In this document: positions 24,992 through 34,609 of the stretch, piece by piece
Layout: each line of letters opens with the position of its first letter
Position numbering within the stretch: position 1 is the stretch's first letter
NCBI RefSeq assembly: GCF_040496035.1
Contig: NZ_JBEPJZ010000001.1
Span: 310,001-374,000, forward strand
DNA length: 64,000 nt
Direction of reading: 5' to 3'
From: Agromyces sp. SYSU T00194
GTDB lineage: Bacteria; Actinomycetota; Actinomycetes; Actinomycetales; Microbacteriaceae
Position numbers and translations under genes: made by a program
Notes under the pieces: model-generated
Told to the model about the DNA's origin: nothing
Database searches by the model: none
The model's input: only the letters and a program-made list of their open reading frames with translations

Positions 24992-26491
24992 ATGGCCGAC
25001 CGCCCGAACATCCTCGTCATCTGGGGTGACGACATCGGCATCTCCAACGTCAGCGCCTACTCCGACGGGTTGATGGGGTATCGCACCCCCAACATCGACC
25101 GGGTCGCCGACGAGGGCATGCGCTTCACCGACTACTACGGCGAGCAGAGCTGCACCGCCGGGCGCGCCGCGTTCATCACGGGCCAGAACCCGTACCGCAC
25201 GGGGCTCACGAAGGTCGGGATGCCCGGTGCCGACGTCGGCCTGCGGGCGGAGGACCCGACCATCGCGACCGCGCTCAAGGAGCAGGGGTACGCCACCGGG
25301 CAGTTCGGCAAGAACCACCTCGGCGACCGCGACGAGTTCCTGCCCACCGCACACGGGTTCGACGAGTTCTTCGGCAACCTCTACCACCTGAACGCCGAGG
25401 AGGAACCCGAGCACCCCGACTACCCGACCGACGACGAGATCCCCGACTTCACGGCGCGGTTCCGGCCGCGGGGGGTCATCCGCTCCTGGGCGAACCCCGA
25501 CGGCAGCCAGCGCATCGAGGACACCGGGCCGCTCACCCGGAAGCGCATGGAGACCTGCGACGAGGAGTTCCGCGACGCGGCAGCCGACTTCATCCGCCGC
25601 CAGGCCGACGCCGACACCCCGTTCTTCGTCTGGTTCAACTCGACGCACATGCACTTCCGCACCCACACGAAGCCCTCGTCGGTCGGGCAGGCCGGCAGGT
25701 GGCAGTCGGAGTACCACGACACGATGATCGACCACGACCGCGTCGTCGGGAGCCTGCTCGACCTGCTCGACGAGCTCGGCCTCGCCGAGGACACGATCGT
25801 CGTCTACTCGACCGACAACGGGCCGCACATGAACAGCTGGCCGGATGCCGGCATGACCCCGTTCCGCAACGAGAAGAACTCGAACTGGGAGGGCGCCTAC
25901 CGCGTGCCGGCGATGGTGCGCTGGCCAGGTCATGTCCCGGCGGGCAGCGTACGCAACGGCATCGTGAGCCACGCCGACTGGTTCGTGACCCTGCTGTCGG
26001 CAGCGGGCGACCACGACGTGGCGGAGCGGCTGCGGGCGGGCACCACGCTCGCCGGACGCGAGTACCACGTGCACCTCGACGGGGTCGACCAGCTCGACTA
26101 CGTCACCGGCGTCGTCGACGAGAGCCCGCGCAGGCACTTCTTCTACGTCTCCGACGAGGGCGACCTCACCGCCCTCCGCTACGACAACTGGAAGGTGGTC
26201 TTCCTCGAGCAGCGCACCCAGGGCACGCTCGCGGTCTGGCTGGACCCGTGGGTCGTGCTGCGCGCGCCGAAGCTGTTCAACCTGCGCACCGACCCCTTCG
26301 AGCGGGCGGACCGCACCTCGAACACCTACTACGACTGGGTGCTCGACCGGGTCTTCCTGTTCCTGCCCGCGCAGGCGTACGTGGCGAAGATGCTCGAGAC
26401 CTTCGCCGAGTTCCCGCCGCGGCAGCGGCCCGCGTCGTTCACGATCGACCAAGTGCTCGAGAAGCTGGTGAGCGTCGCCGGCAACTCCTGA
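24992..26491 (+). CDS. Arylsulfatase-type sulfatase with a CxAxR modification site
   Basis: A 499-residue type I sulfatase. Metal ligands WGDD are at residues 11-14. Cys54 in SCTAGRAAFITGQ is the residue turned into formylglycine; the motif is CxAxR rather than the usual CxPxR. GKNHLGD, STHMH and TDNGPH supply further active-site residues, and NWEGAYRVP is the family's C-terminal anchor. No signal peptide is visible, so it is either cytosolic or exported by piggyback. ATG at 24992 has AGGAAGGA upstream; upstream ATGs at 24941 and 24974 lack one. Substrate unknown. Confidence 0.9.
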   Translation: MADRPNILVIWGDDIGISNVSAYSDGLMGYRTPNIDRVADEGMRFTDYYGEQSCTAGRAAFITGQNPYRTGLTKVGMPGADVGLRAEDPTIATALKEQGYATGQFGKNHLGDRDEFLPTAHGFDEFFGNLYHLNAEEEPEHPDYPTDDEIPDFTARFRPRGVIRSWANPDGSQRIEDTGPLTRKRMETCDEEFRDAAADFIRRQADADTPFFVWFNSTHMHFRTHTKPSSVGQAGRWQSEYHDTMIDHDRVVGSLLDLLDELGLAEDTIVVYSTDNGPHMNSWPDAGMTPFRNEKNSNWEGAYRVPAMVRWPGHVPAGSVRNGIVSHADWFVTLLSAAGDHDVAERLRAGTTLAGREYHVHLDGVDQLDYVTGVVDESPRRHFFYVSDEGDLTALRYDNWKVVFLEQRTQGTLAVWLDPWVVLRAPKLFNLRTDPFERADRTSNTYYDWVLDRVFLFLPAQAYVAKMLETFAEFPPRQRPASFTIDQVLEKLVSVAGNS

Positions 26492-26506
26492 GGGCCGGAT
26501 GCACCG

Positions 26507-26584
26507 TCAGGCGAACACCCCCAGCAGGGCGTCGAGTTCGGCGCTCCTGCCCACCATGATCGGGGCGGACACCGTCGCGGGCAT
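26507..26584 (-). pseudogene. Remnant of the 5' end of a LuxR-type AAA regulator gene
   Basis: A 25-codon frame, MPATVSAPIMVGRSAELDALLGVFA, ends at a stop just where the AAA domain should begin. MVGRSAELDALLGVF is the standard opening of large ATP-binding LuxR-family regulators, in which a Walker A motif follows about 15 residues later. Nothing resembling the rest is found in any frame downstream, where the sulfatase gene ends 16 bases away. Either most of the gene was deleted or this is a chance likeness. Confidence 0.45.
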
Positions 26585-26682
26585 GCCCTCATGATGGCAG
26601 TTCGCGCGTCGCGCGACCCCTCCCAATATCGGGGGCACGCGGGGCTGCCGCGCCATAGAGTGACTGGCGAGGGGAGGGCGTG

Positions 26683-27396
26683 ATGATCGCAGCGGCATCC
26701 GATTCGGTCGGGGCGGCGCTCGGCATCGTGCAGGCGTCGCTCGAGTACACCGGCACCGTGGCGTTCGCGATCTCCGGCGCGGTCGCGGCCGGGCGCAAGC
26801 AGATGGACCTCGTGGGGGTCGTCGTGCTCGCGTGCATCGTCAGCGTCGGCGGCGGCACGGTGCGCGACCTGCTGCTCGGCAACACGCCCGTGTTCTGGGT
26901 CGCCAACCCCACGTTCCTGCTCGTCGGCGCGGTCACGGCGCTGGTCGTCGTGCCGCTCACCCGCACCCGGGCGATCGACCTGCTGCGGCGCTACCGCATC
27001 GTGCAGCTGTCGGATGCCGCGGGCATGGCGCTGTTCGTCGTCGTCGGCACGAACGTGGCGATCCAGGCCGGGGCCGACCCCGTGGGCGCGGCGATCATCG
27101 GCGTCATCGCGGGCGTCGGCGGCGGCATCATCCGCGACATGCTCGCCAACGAGATCCCCGACGTGCTGCGCGGCGGGCAGTTCTACATCACCGCGGCGCT
27201 CGTCGGCGCGCTGGTCTACGTGCTGCTGCTCCAGCTCGACGTGCCCGAGCTCGTCGTGTTCTGGGTGCCGATCGTGATCATCCTCACGATCCGCATCGTG
27301 TCGGTGCTCGCCCGCTGGGGCGTCCCGACCTTCACCTACGACGCCCCGCCGACCGGCCAGCTGCCGCTGATCGACCCCGACGACCTGCGCCGGTGA
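26683..27396 (+). CDS. TRIC-type cation channel / UPF0126 membrane protein
   Basis: A 237-residue membrane protein with seven predicted helices in two repeats, each carrying the glycine hinge of the trimeric intracellular cation channel fold: SVGGGTVRDLLLG in the first and GVGGGIIRDMLAN in the second. Prokaryotic members are homotrimeric K+-permeable channels of uncertain role. GGGAGGG precedes the ATG at 26683; a GTG three bases earlier is also possible. A 12-bp hairpin follows 66 bases after the stop. Confidence 0.88.
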   Translation: MIAAASDSVGAALGIVQASLEYTGTVAFAISGAVAAGRKQMDLVGVVVLACIVSVGGGTVRDLLLGNTPVFWVANPTFLLVGAVTALVVVPLTRTRAIDLLRRYRIVQLSDAAGMALFVVVGTNVAIQAGADPVGAAIIGVIAGVGGGIIRDMLANEIPDVLRGGQFYITAALVGALVYVLLLQLDVPELVVFWVPIVIILTIRIVSVLARWGVPTFTYDAPPTGQLPLIDPDDLRR

Positions 27397-27462
27397 GCCA
27401 CTCCCGCGCGGCACCCACGCCTCGCGGCATCGCGGCTCGCGCGGCCGGAGTGACGTTTCTTG

Positions 27463-27492
27463 GCCTGAGGGCGAAATCTCTCGCCCTCAGGC
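27463..27492 (+). terminator. Hairpin after the TRIC-like gene
   Basis: A perfect 12-bp stem (27463-27474 with 27481-27492) with a 6-base loop. No U-tract. Between it and the tRNA-Ser terminator I see nothing coding. Confidence 0.55.
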
Positions 27493-27537
27493 GAAGAGTC
27501 CGCCCTCGAGCGCGGTCCAGCACTCCCTCGGAACGAC

Positions 27538-27563
27538 GAAACCCCCTCCGGAGAGGGGGTTTC
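27538..27563 (-). terminator. Rho-independent terminator of tRNA-Ser
   Basis: An 11-bp stem with loop CGGA, ending in TTTC in the minus direction, 6 bases beyond the tRNA 3' end. Confidence 0.75.
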
Positions 27564-27569
27564 AGCGAG

Positions 27570-27656
27570 CGGTACCGGTGGGATTTGAACCCACGGTGGG
27601 CTTTCACCCACACAACTTTTCGAGAGTTGCACCTTAGGCCGCTCGGACACGGTACC
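27570..27656 (-). tRNA. tRNA-Ser (anticodon CGA)
   Basis: An 87-base class II tRNA on the minus strand. The acceptor stem GGTACCG pairs with CGGTACC, the anticodon loop is CTCGAAA giving CGA (reads UCG), and a long variable arm (GTGGGTGAAAGCCCAC) is typical of tRNA-Ser. The T loop is TTCAAAT. CCA is not encoded. Confidence 0.95.
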
Positions 27657-27761
27657 GCCGACTATCCTAACCGCGACGGCGGCCTGCGCCAAAACGAGGG
27701 CGGATGCCCCGGACGGGGGCGGCACGCGCGGAGCATCCGCTGCCGTGTCGGCGGCCGCGCC

Positions 27762-27767
27762 TACACT
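27762..27767 (+). promoter_or_regulatory. -10 box of a leaderless promoter
   Basis: TACACT ends 6 bases before the radA ATG at 27774. Confidence 0.55.
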
Positions 27768-27773
27768 CGCAGC

Positions 27774-29138
27774 ATGGCCCGCCCCTCCACGTCGTTCCGC
27801 TGCTCCGAGTGCGGCTGGAGCACCGTCAAGTGGGTGGGCCGCTGCGGCGAGTGCCAGCAGTGGGGCACCGTGGTCGAGCACGGTGCCGCGGCGGCCGAGG
27901 CGAAGGCCGTGCGGCCGGCGGCGGTGGCGGATGCCTCGCGGGCGCGCCCCATCACCGAGGCGGTGGCCGACGACTCGCGGCATCGCCCGACGGGCGTCGG
28001 CGAGTTCGACCGGGTGCTCGGCGGCGGCATCGTGCCGGGCGCGGCCATCCTGCTGAGCGGCGAGCCGGGCGTCGGCAAGTCGACGCTGCTGCTCGAGGTC
28101 GCGGCCCGCGCCGCGGCATCCGGTCGCCGCGTGCTCTACGTGAGCGCCGAGGAGTCGGTGGCGCAGGTGCGGCTGCGCGCCGAGCGCACCGGCGCGCTGC
28201 ACGACACCCTCTTCCTCGCCTCGGAGACCGACCTCGCGACGGTGCTCGGGCAGGTCGACGCGGTCGCGCCCGACCTGCTCATCGTCGACTCGGTGCAGAC
28301 GGTCTCGAGCGCCGAGTCCGACGGCGTCGCCGGGCAGCCGAGCCAGGTGCGCGAGGTCGCCTCCACGCTGATCCGGCTCGCGAAGCAGCGGCACCTGCCG
28401 GTGCTGCTCGTCGGGCACGTCACCAAGGACGGCACCATCGCGGGGCCGCGCCTGCTCGAGCACCTCGTCGACGTGGTCTGCCAGTTCGAGGGCGACCGGC
28501 ACACGGCGCTGCGGTTCGTGCGGGCGCTGAAGAACCGCTTCGGGCCCACCGACGAGGTCGGATGCTTCGAGATGACCGGCGAGGGCATCTCGGAGGTGCC
28601 CGACCCGAGCGGGCTGTTCCTCTCGCGGTCGCGGGTCGCGGTCAGCGGCACCTGCGTGACCGTCGCGCTCGAGGGGCGCCGCGCGCTTCCCGTCGAGGTG
28701 CAGGCGCTCGTCGTGTCGACCAACGCGCCCCAGCCGCGACGCGTGGTGAGCGGCGTCGACTCGTCCCGCGTCGCGATGATCATCGCCGTGCTCGAGCGAC
28801 GCGCCGGGTACTCGCGGCTCGGCGCGCACGACGTGTACGTCTCCACCGTCGGCGGGGTGCGGCTCGCAGAGCCGGGTGCCGACCTGGCCATCGCGGTGGC
28901 CATCGCGAGCGCCATGAGCGACCGCGCCGTGCCCGCCGAGATCGCCGCCGTCGGCGAGATCAGCCTCGCCGGCGAGGTGCGACCGGTCGCCGCCGCCCGC
29001 CAGCGCGCCGCCGAGGCCAGGCGCCTCGGCTACCGCCGCCTCATCGACGACGAGGTCGGCAGCGTCAAGGCGGCCGTCGAGCACGCGCTCATGACCCGTG
29101 CCTCCGCCCGCGAGCAGGAACTCGACGCGGTCTTCTGA
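27774..29138 (+). CDS. radA: DNA repair protein RadA/Sms
   Basis: A 454-residue RadA that promotes branch migration during homologous recombination. The N-terminal C4 zinc finger has Cys10, Cys13, Cys24 and Cys27. A RecA-like core follows with Walker A GEPGVGKS, Walker B LLIVDSVQ and the RadA-specific KNRFG motif. The C-terminus (from about residue 300) is a Lon-protease-like P domain (EVQALVVSTNAPQPRR, LGAHDVYVSTVGG, AEISLAGEVRPV). Leaderless start predicted. Confidence 0.96.
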   Translation: MARPSTSFRCSECGWSTVKWVGRCGECQQWGTVVEHGAAAAEAKAVRPAAVADASRARPITEAVADDSRHRPTGVGEFDRVLGGGIVPGAAILLSGEPGVGKSTLLLEVAARAAASGRRVLYVSAEESVAQVRLRAERTGALHDTLFLASETDLATVLGQVDAVAPDLLIVDSVQTVSSAESDGVAGQPSQVREVASTLIRLAKQRHLPVLLVGHVTKDGTIAGPRLLEHLVDVVCQFEGDRHTALRFVRALKNRFGPTDEVGCFEMTGEGISEVPDPSGLFLSRSRVAVSGTCVTVALEGRRALPVEVQALVVSTNAPQPRRVVSGVDSSRVAMIIAVLERRAGYSRLGAHDVYVSTVGGVRLAEPGADLAIAVAIASAMSDRAVPAEIAAVGEISLAGEVRPVAAARQRAAEARRLGYRRLIDDEVGSVKAAVEHALMTRASAREQELDAVF

Positions 29139-29196
29139 GGCGCACCGCCGGTGGGCGCGGCCAGCTCGGGGCATCCGCTCGCCCCGCACCCGGGAG

Positions 29197-29604
29197 CTAC
29201 GCGTCGAGTGCGGCGAGCAGGTCGTCGGGCGACGCCTGCATGGGGTGCGGGCCGGCGATGTCGAGGAACACGGTCGTGATCGCCTGCCGGTGCGTGGTGA
29301 GGAACGAGCGCAGCCACGCCGGGCTGTGCAGGCCGACGGCGGGCGGCAGGTTCGCCGGCTTGTTCGCCGCGTCGCTGAAGAGCAGCAGCGCGACCTCGGA
29401 GGTGTTCGGGTCGCGGTAGGTCCAGACCTCGCCGCCGTCGAGCGGCTTGTCGCGCGGGCCCGGCTTCAGGAGGGGCACGACGGTGTTGCCGTGGCGCAGG
29501 GCGAGGGCGACCGCCGCCATGTCCTGCCGCTCGAGGGCCTCGGCGAGCGCCTGCGAGCGGAACTCCTGCGGGCGCGCCGGTTGACGCTTCTTCTTGGAGG
29601 CCAT
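29197..29604 (-). CDS. Small SseB-like protein
   Basis: A 135-residue protein. The middle (NTVVPLLKPG, then SEVALLLFSDAANKPANLP, then HRQAITTVFLDIAGPH) has the strand pattern of the SseB N-terminal domain (VPL...G..ALLLFTDEA.KP). A basic start (MASKKKRQPARPQE) precedes it. Function unknown in actinobacteria; SseB-like domains also occur in type VII secretion accessory proteins. Leaderless start predicted. A 25-bp inverted repeat lies upstream. Confidence 0.6.
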   Translation of the reverse strand: MASKKKRQPARPQEFRSQALAEALERQDMAAVALALRHGNTVVPLLKPGPRDKPLDGGEVWTYRDPNTSEVALLLFSDAANKPANLPPAVGLHSPAWLRSFLTTHRQAITTVFLDIAGPHPMQASPDDLLAALDA

Positions 29605-29610
29605 CCCCCC

Positions 29611-29616
29611 ACCCTA
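29611..29616 (-). promoter_or_regulatory. -10 box of a leaderless promoter
   Basis: On the minus strand TAGGGT ends 6 bases (all G) before the ATG at 29604. Confidence 0.5.
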
Positions 29617-29632
29617 CGTTCCGCACGCTCCC

Positions 29633-29688
29633 AGACCCGTCGATTTCCTGCGCTCTGATCGCGCAGAGCGCAGGGAATCGACGGGTCT
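29633..29688. repeat. Long inverted repeat, probable terminator of the upstream gene
   Basis: Two 25-base arms (29633-29657 and 29664-29688) complementary except for one G-T pair, around the loop ATCGCG. It lies 13 bases beyond the stop of the membrane-anchored gene at 29702. The stem is much longer than a typical terminator, and the arms avoid the GGATGC motif found in the other hairpins. Confidence 0.75.
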
Positions 29689-29701
29689 CGCACCCGAACG
29701 G

Positions 29702-30346
29702 TCAGTAGAGGAGCATCTGCTTCGTCATCGACGAGTCGAAGCCGTCGACCGAGACCGACAGGTGGTACGAGGCACCACCGGCCGGCACGGGCTCGCGCGC
29801 GTCGTCGTCGCAGGTCTCCGGATCGGAGCGCGTGCGGTCCCACACGATCGGCGCCGCCGAGCTCAGCGGCTCGTTCGGGGTGAGGCTCACGTCGGCGTCG
29901 ATCGGGTCGACCTGGCAGTCCGACGAGGTCCAGTACACGTCGCTGCCGCTCGTGATCGTGAACACCTGGGCGGCGGTGCCGGCGTTCAGCACGCACACGT
30001 TCGGGCCCGTGTTGGTGATCGTCACCGACAGCTCGGGCAGTTCGCCGGCACCGTAGGACGTCGCGTCGGTCACGGGCTCGACCACGATGTGCTCGGGTGC
30101 GCACGGCGCGCCGTCGACGGCGGCCTCCTCGGTGGGCAGCGTCGTCGCCGACGGGTCGTCGGTCGCGACGACCGGCGACCCCGATGCGCCGTCGGGGTCG
30201 GGCTGCGCGCCCTCGCTGGCACCGGGCCGCACGATGATGAGCACGACGACCGCGATCACCGCCACGAGGCCCAGCAGCACCAGGATGCGACGACGCCAGT
30301 ACACGCGGGGCGGCTGCGGCCCCACCGGCGTGCGGATCGTCGACAT
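29702..30346 (-). CDS. Membrane-anchored protein with a DUF4232-like extracellular domain
   Basis: A 214-residue protein: cytosolic residues 1-20, one transmembrane helix (about 21-41, ILVLLGLVAVIAVVVLIIV), a Pro/Ser/Thr/Asp-rich linker to about 75, then an extracellular beta domain with four Cys (AVDGAPCAPEHIVV, NTGPNVCVLNAGTAAQVFTIT, SSDCQVDP, DPETCDDD). The NTGPNxCxLNAGTAAQ pattern resembles DUF4232-type domains of actinobacterial lipoproteins. Function unknown. Leaderless start predicted. Confidence 0.65.
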   Translation of the reverse strand: MSTIRTPVGPQPPRVYWRRRILVLLGLVAVIAVVVLIIVRPGASEGAQPDPDGASGSPVVATDDPSATTLPTEEAAVDGAPCAPEHIVVEPVTDATSYGAGELPELSVTITNTGPNVCVLNAGTAAQVFTITSGSDVYWTSSDCQVDPIDADVSLTPNEPLSSAAPIVWDRTRSDPETCDDDAREPVPAGGASYHLSVSVDGFDSSMTKQMLLY

Positions 30347-30352
30347 GGCCTC

Positions 30353-30358
30353 AGGGTA
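30353..30358 (-). promoter_or_regulatory. -10 box of a leaderless promoter
   Basis: On the minus strand TACCCT ends 6 bases before the ATG at 30346. Confidence 0.5.
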
Positions 30359-30426
30359 CGGCGGCGGATGCGCCGGGCCGGGCCTTCCCCGCGGCGTGCC
30401 GCGCCCTCCGCGGCGAGGCGGGGGTG

Positions 30427-30951
30427 CTAGGGCGCGTCCACGCCGCCGAGCAGCTTCAGCATGCGGGTGTTGCCGAGCGTGTTCTGCTTCACGCGGGCGA
30501 GGTCGAGGAACTCGGCCACGCCCTCGTCGTGCGAGCGCACGAGCTCGGCGTACAGCGCGGGGTCGACCGTCTCGTGGCCCATGTCGCGGAACCCGTGCCG
30601 GCCGAAGAAGTCGACCTCGAACGTGAGGCAGAACAGCCGCGACAGCCCGAGCTCCACCGCATCGGCCTCGAGCCCGTCGAGCAGCGCGTGCCCGATGCCG
30701 TGCCCGAGCCACGCCTCCGAGACGGCGAGGGTGCGCACCTCGCCGAGGTCCTCCCACATGACGTGCAGCGCGCCGCAGCCGATGAGCGTGCCGTCGCCGG
30801 CCTCCGCCACGCGGAACTCCTGCAGTGCCCCGTAGAGGTCGACGCGCTCCTTGCCGAGCAGGATGCGCCGCTCGACGAACGGCTCGACCAGGCCCATGAT
30901 GCCGGTGACGTCGGCGGCACGCGCGCGGCGCACGCGGAAGTCGTCGGTCAT
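30427..30951 (-). CDS. argA: Amino-acid N-acetyltransferase (short GNAT-type ArgA)
   Basis: A 174-residue GNAT enzyme of the same length and character as Mycobacterium tuberculosis Rv2747, which makes N-acetylglutamate for arginine synthesis. Diagnostic segments are VRRARAADVTGIMGLVEPFVERRILLGKE, the acetyl-CoA loop WLGHGIGHALLDGL and FFGRHGFRDMGHETV. It lacks the kinase-like domain of Escherichia coli ArgA. No other arg genes are near. Leaderless start predicted; divergent from a phosphotransferase gene. Confidence 0.88.
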   Translation of the reverse strand: MTDDFRVRRARAADVTGIMGLVEPFVERRILLGKERVDLYGALQEFRVAEAGDGTLIGCGALHVMWEDLGEVRTLAVSEAWLGHGIGHALLDGLEADAVELGLSRLFCLTFEVDFFGRHGFRDMGHETVDPALYAELVRSHDEGVAEFLDLARVKQNTLGNTRMLKLLGGVDAP

Positions 30952-30957
30952 CCCGCC

Positions 30958-30963
30958 AGACTA
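30958..30963 (-). promoter_or_regulatory. -10 box of a leaderless promoter
   Basis: On the minus strand TAGTCT ends 6 bases before the argA ATG at 30951. Confidence 0.5.
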
Positions 30964-30990
30964 GCGTCCGTGGATGCTCCGGAGGCCGAG

Positions 30991-31860
30991 GTGACGATCG
31001 ACGCGTCGCTCATCGACCGGCTCGTGCGGGCGCAGCACCCCGACCTCGCAGGGCCCGTGCGCATCGTCGCGAACGGCTGGGACAACGTCGTCGCCCGGCT
31101 GGGCGACGACCGCTGCGTGCGGATGCCCCGGCGCGCCGTCGCCGCGCCGCTCATCGAGCACGAGGCGACCTGGTTGCCACGCCTCGCGCCGCACCTGCCG
31201 GTGCCGGTGCCCGCCGCCGAACGCCTCGGCGCCCCGGGGCTCGGCTACCCGTGGGCGTGGGTGATCTGCCCGTGGTTCGCGGGCCGCTCGCTCACCGAGG
31301 TGCCGGTCGCCGAGCGCGGTGAGACGGCCGTCGACCTCGCGCGGTTCCAGGTCGCCATGCACCTGCCGGCCCCGCCCGACGCGCCGCACAACCCGGTGCG
31401 CGGCACCCCGCTCGCGGCCACCCGCCCGCGCGCCGAGCAGCGCCTCGCCCACCCGGGCGTTCCGGAGCCCGCACACCTGCGACGGCTCTGGGAGGCGGGG
31501 CTCGCCGCCCCGGAGCATCCGGGCCCGCCGCTCTGGCTGCACGGCGACGCGCACCCCGGCAACCTGCTCGTCGGGGCCTCGGATGCCCGACTGGCGGCCG
31601 TGCTCGACTTCGGCGACCTGACCTGGGGGGACCCTGCGAGCGACCTCGCCGCGGCGTGGCTCGCGCTCGACGCGCCGGGACGCGCCGCGTTCCGCGAGGC
31701 GTCCGCCGACCGGCATCCGCCCGACGACCCCGTGTGGCTGCGCGCCCGCGCCTGGGCCGTGGTGCTGGGGCTCGCGCTGCTGACGATGAACGACGACACC
31801 CCGCGCATGACCGCGATCGGTCGGCACGCGATGGCGCAGCTGCTGGCAGAGACGCCCTGA
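30991..31860 (+). CDS. Aminoglycoside phosphotransferase family protein
   Basis: A 289-residue APH-fold kinase. The catalytic loop HGDAHPGNLLVG and the metal-binding DFGDLTWGDPASDLA are intact, as is the N-terminal nucleotide-binding NGWDNVVARLGDD...RMPRR. This subgroup (PHP-box phosphotransferases with WxxGxxL features) includes macrolide 2'-phosphotransferase-like proteins but most members are uncharacterised, so resistance should not be assumed. GTG at 30991 is preceded by GGAGG at the ideal 5-base spacing. Confidence 0.82.
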   Translation: MTIDASLIDRLVRAQHPDLAGPVRIVANGWDNVVARLGDDRCVRMPRRAVAAPLIEHEATWLPRLAPHLPVPVPAAERLGAPGLGYPWAWVICPWFAGRSLTEVPVAERGETAVDLARFQVAMHLPAPPDAPHNPVRGTPLAATRPRAEQRLAHPGVPEPAHLRRLWEAGLAAPEHPGPPLWLHGDAHPGNLLVGASDARLAAVLDFGDLTWGDPASDLAAAWLALDAPGRAAFREASADRHPPDDPVWLRARAWAVVLGLALLTMNDDTPRMTAIGRHAMAQLLAETP

Positions 31861-31910
31861 GCCGCTCAAGGACGCCCGTCGCCGCGAGTCGTCACCCAGC
31901 ACGGACACGA

Positions 31911-31943
31911 CGACGCCCCCGGCGGCCGGAGCCGGGGGCGTCG
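31911..31943. terminator. Terminator between the phosphotransferase and clpC genes
   Basis: A perfect 13-bp GC-rich stem (31911-31923 with 31931-31943) with loop GGCCGGA, between converging genes 15 bases from the clpC stop; probably bidirectional. Confidence 0.7.
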
Positions 31944-31957
31944 AACGATCGTGCGGG

Positions 31958-34483
<2,526 letters not shown>

Positions 34484-34566
34484 TCGTCACACTCCTCACG
34501 GTGCCGGGCAGGGTTGCGGCTTCCGATACAACGAGGGTAGCCACGGCCCTGCACAGGGAGGGCCGT

Positions 34567-34580
34567 GTTCGCCGTGGGCG
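34567..34580. promoter_or_regulatory. ClgR-box candidate upstream of clpC
   Basis: GTTCGCCGTGGGCG fits the published ClgR operator form GTTCGC-N5-GCG that controls clp genes in streptomycetes and corynebacteria. It is 84 bases upstream of the clpC start. It also lies 30 bases before the divergent gene, so it could affect both. Confidence 0.5.
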
Positions 34581-34596
34581 CATCACGGTTTCGCCC

Positions 34597-34602
34597 TACG
34601 AT
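34597..34602 (+). promoter_or_regulatory. -10 box of a leaderless promoter
   Basis: TACGAT ends 7 bases before the ATG at 34610. Confidence 0.5.
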
Positions 34603-34609
34603 GTGCGGC

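Noticed and set aside
30991..31860. Call as an aminoglycoside or macrolide resistance gene
   Set aside because: The kinase motifs are present, but the family has many members with no resistance role and nothing in the context supports it.
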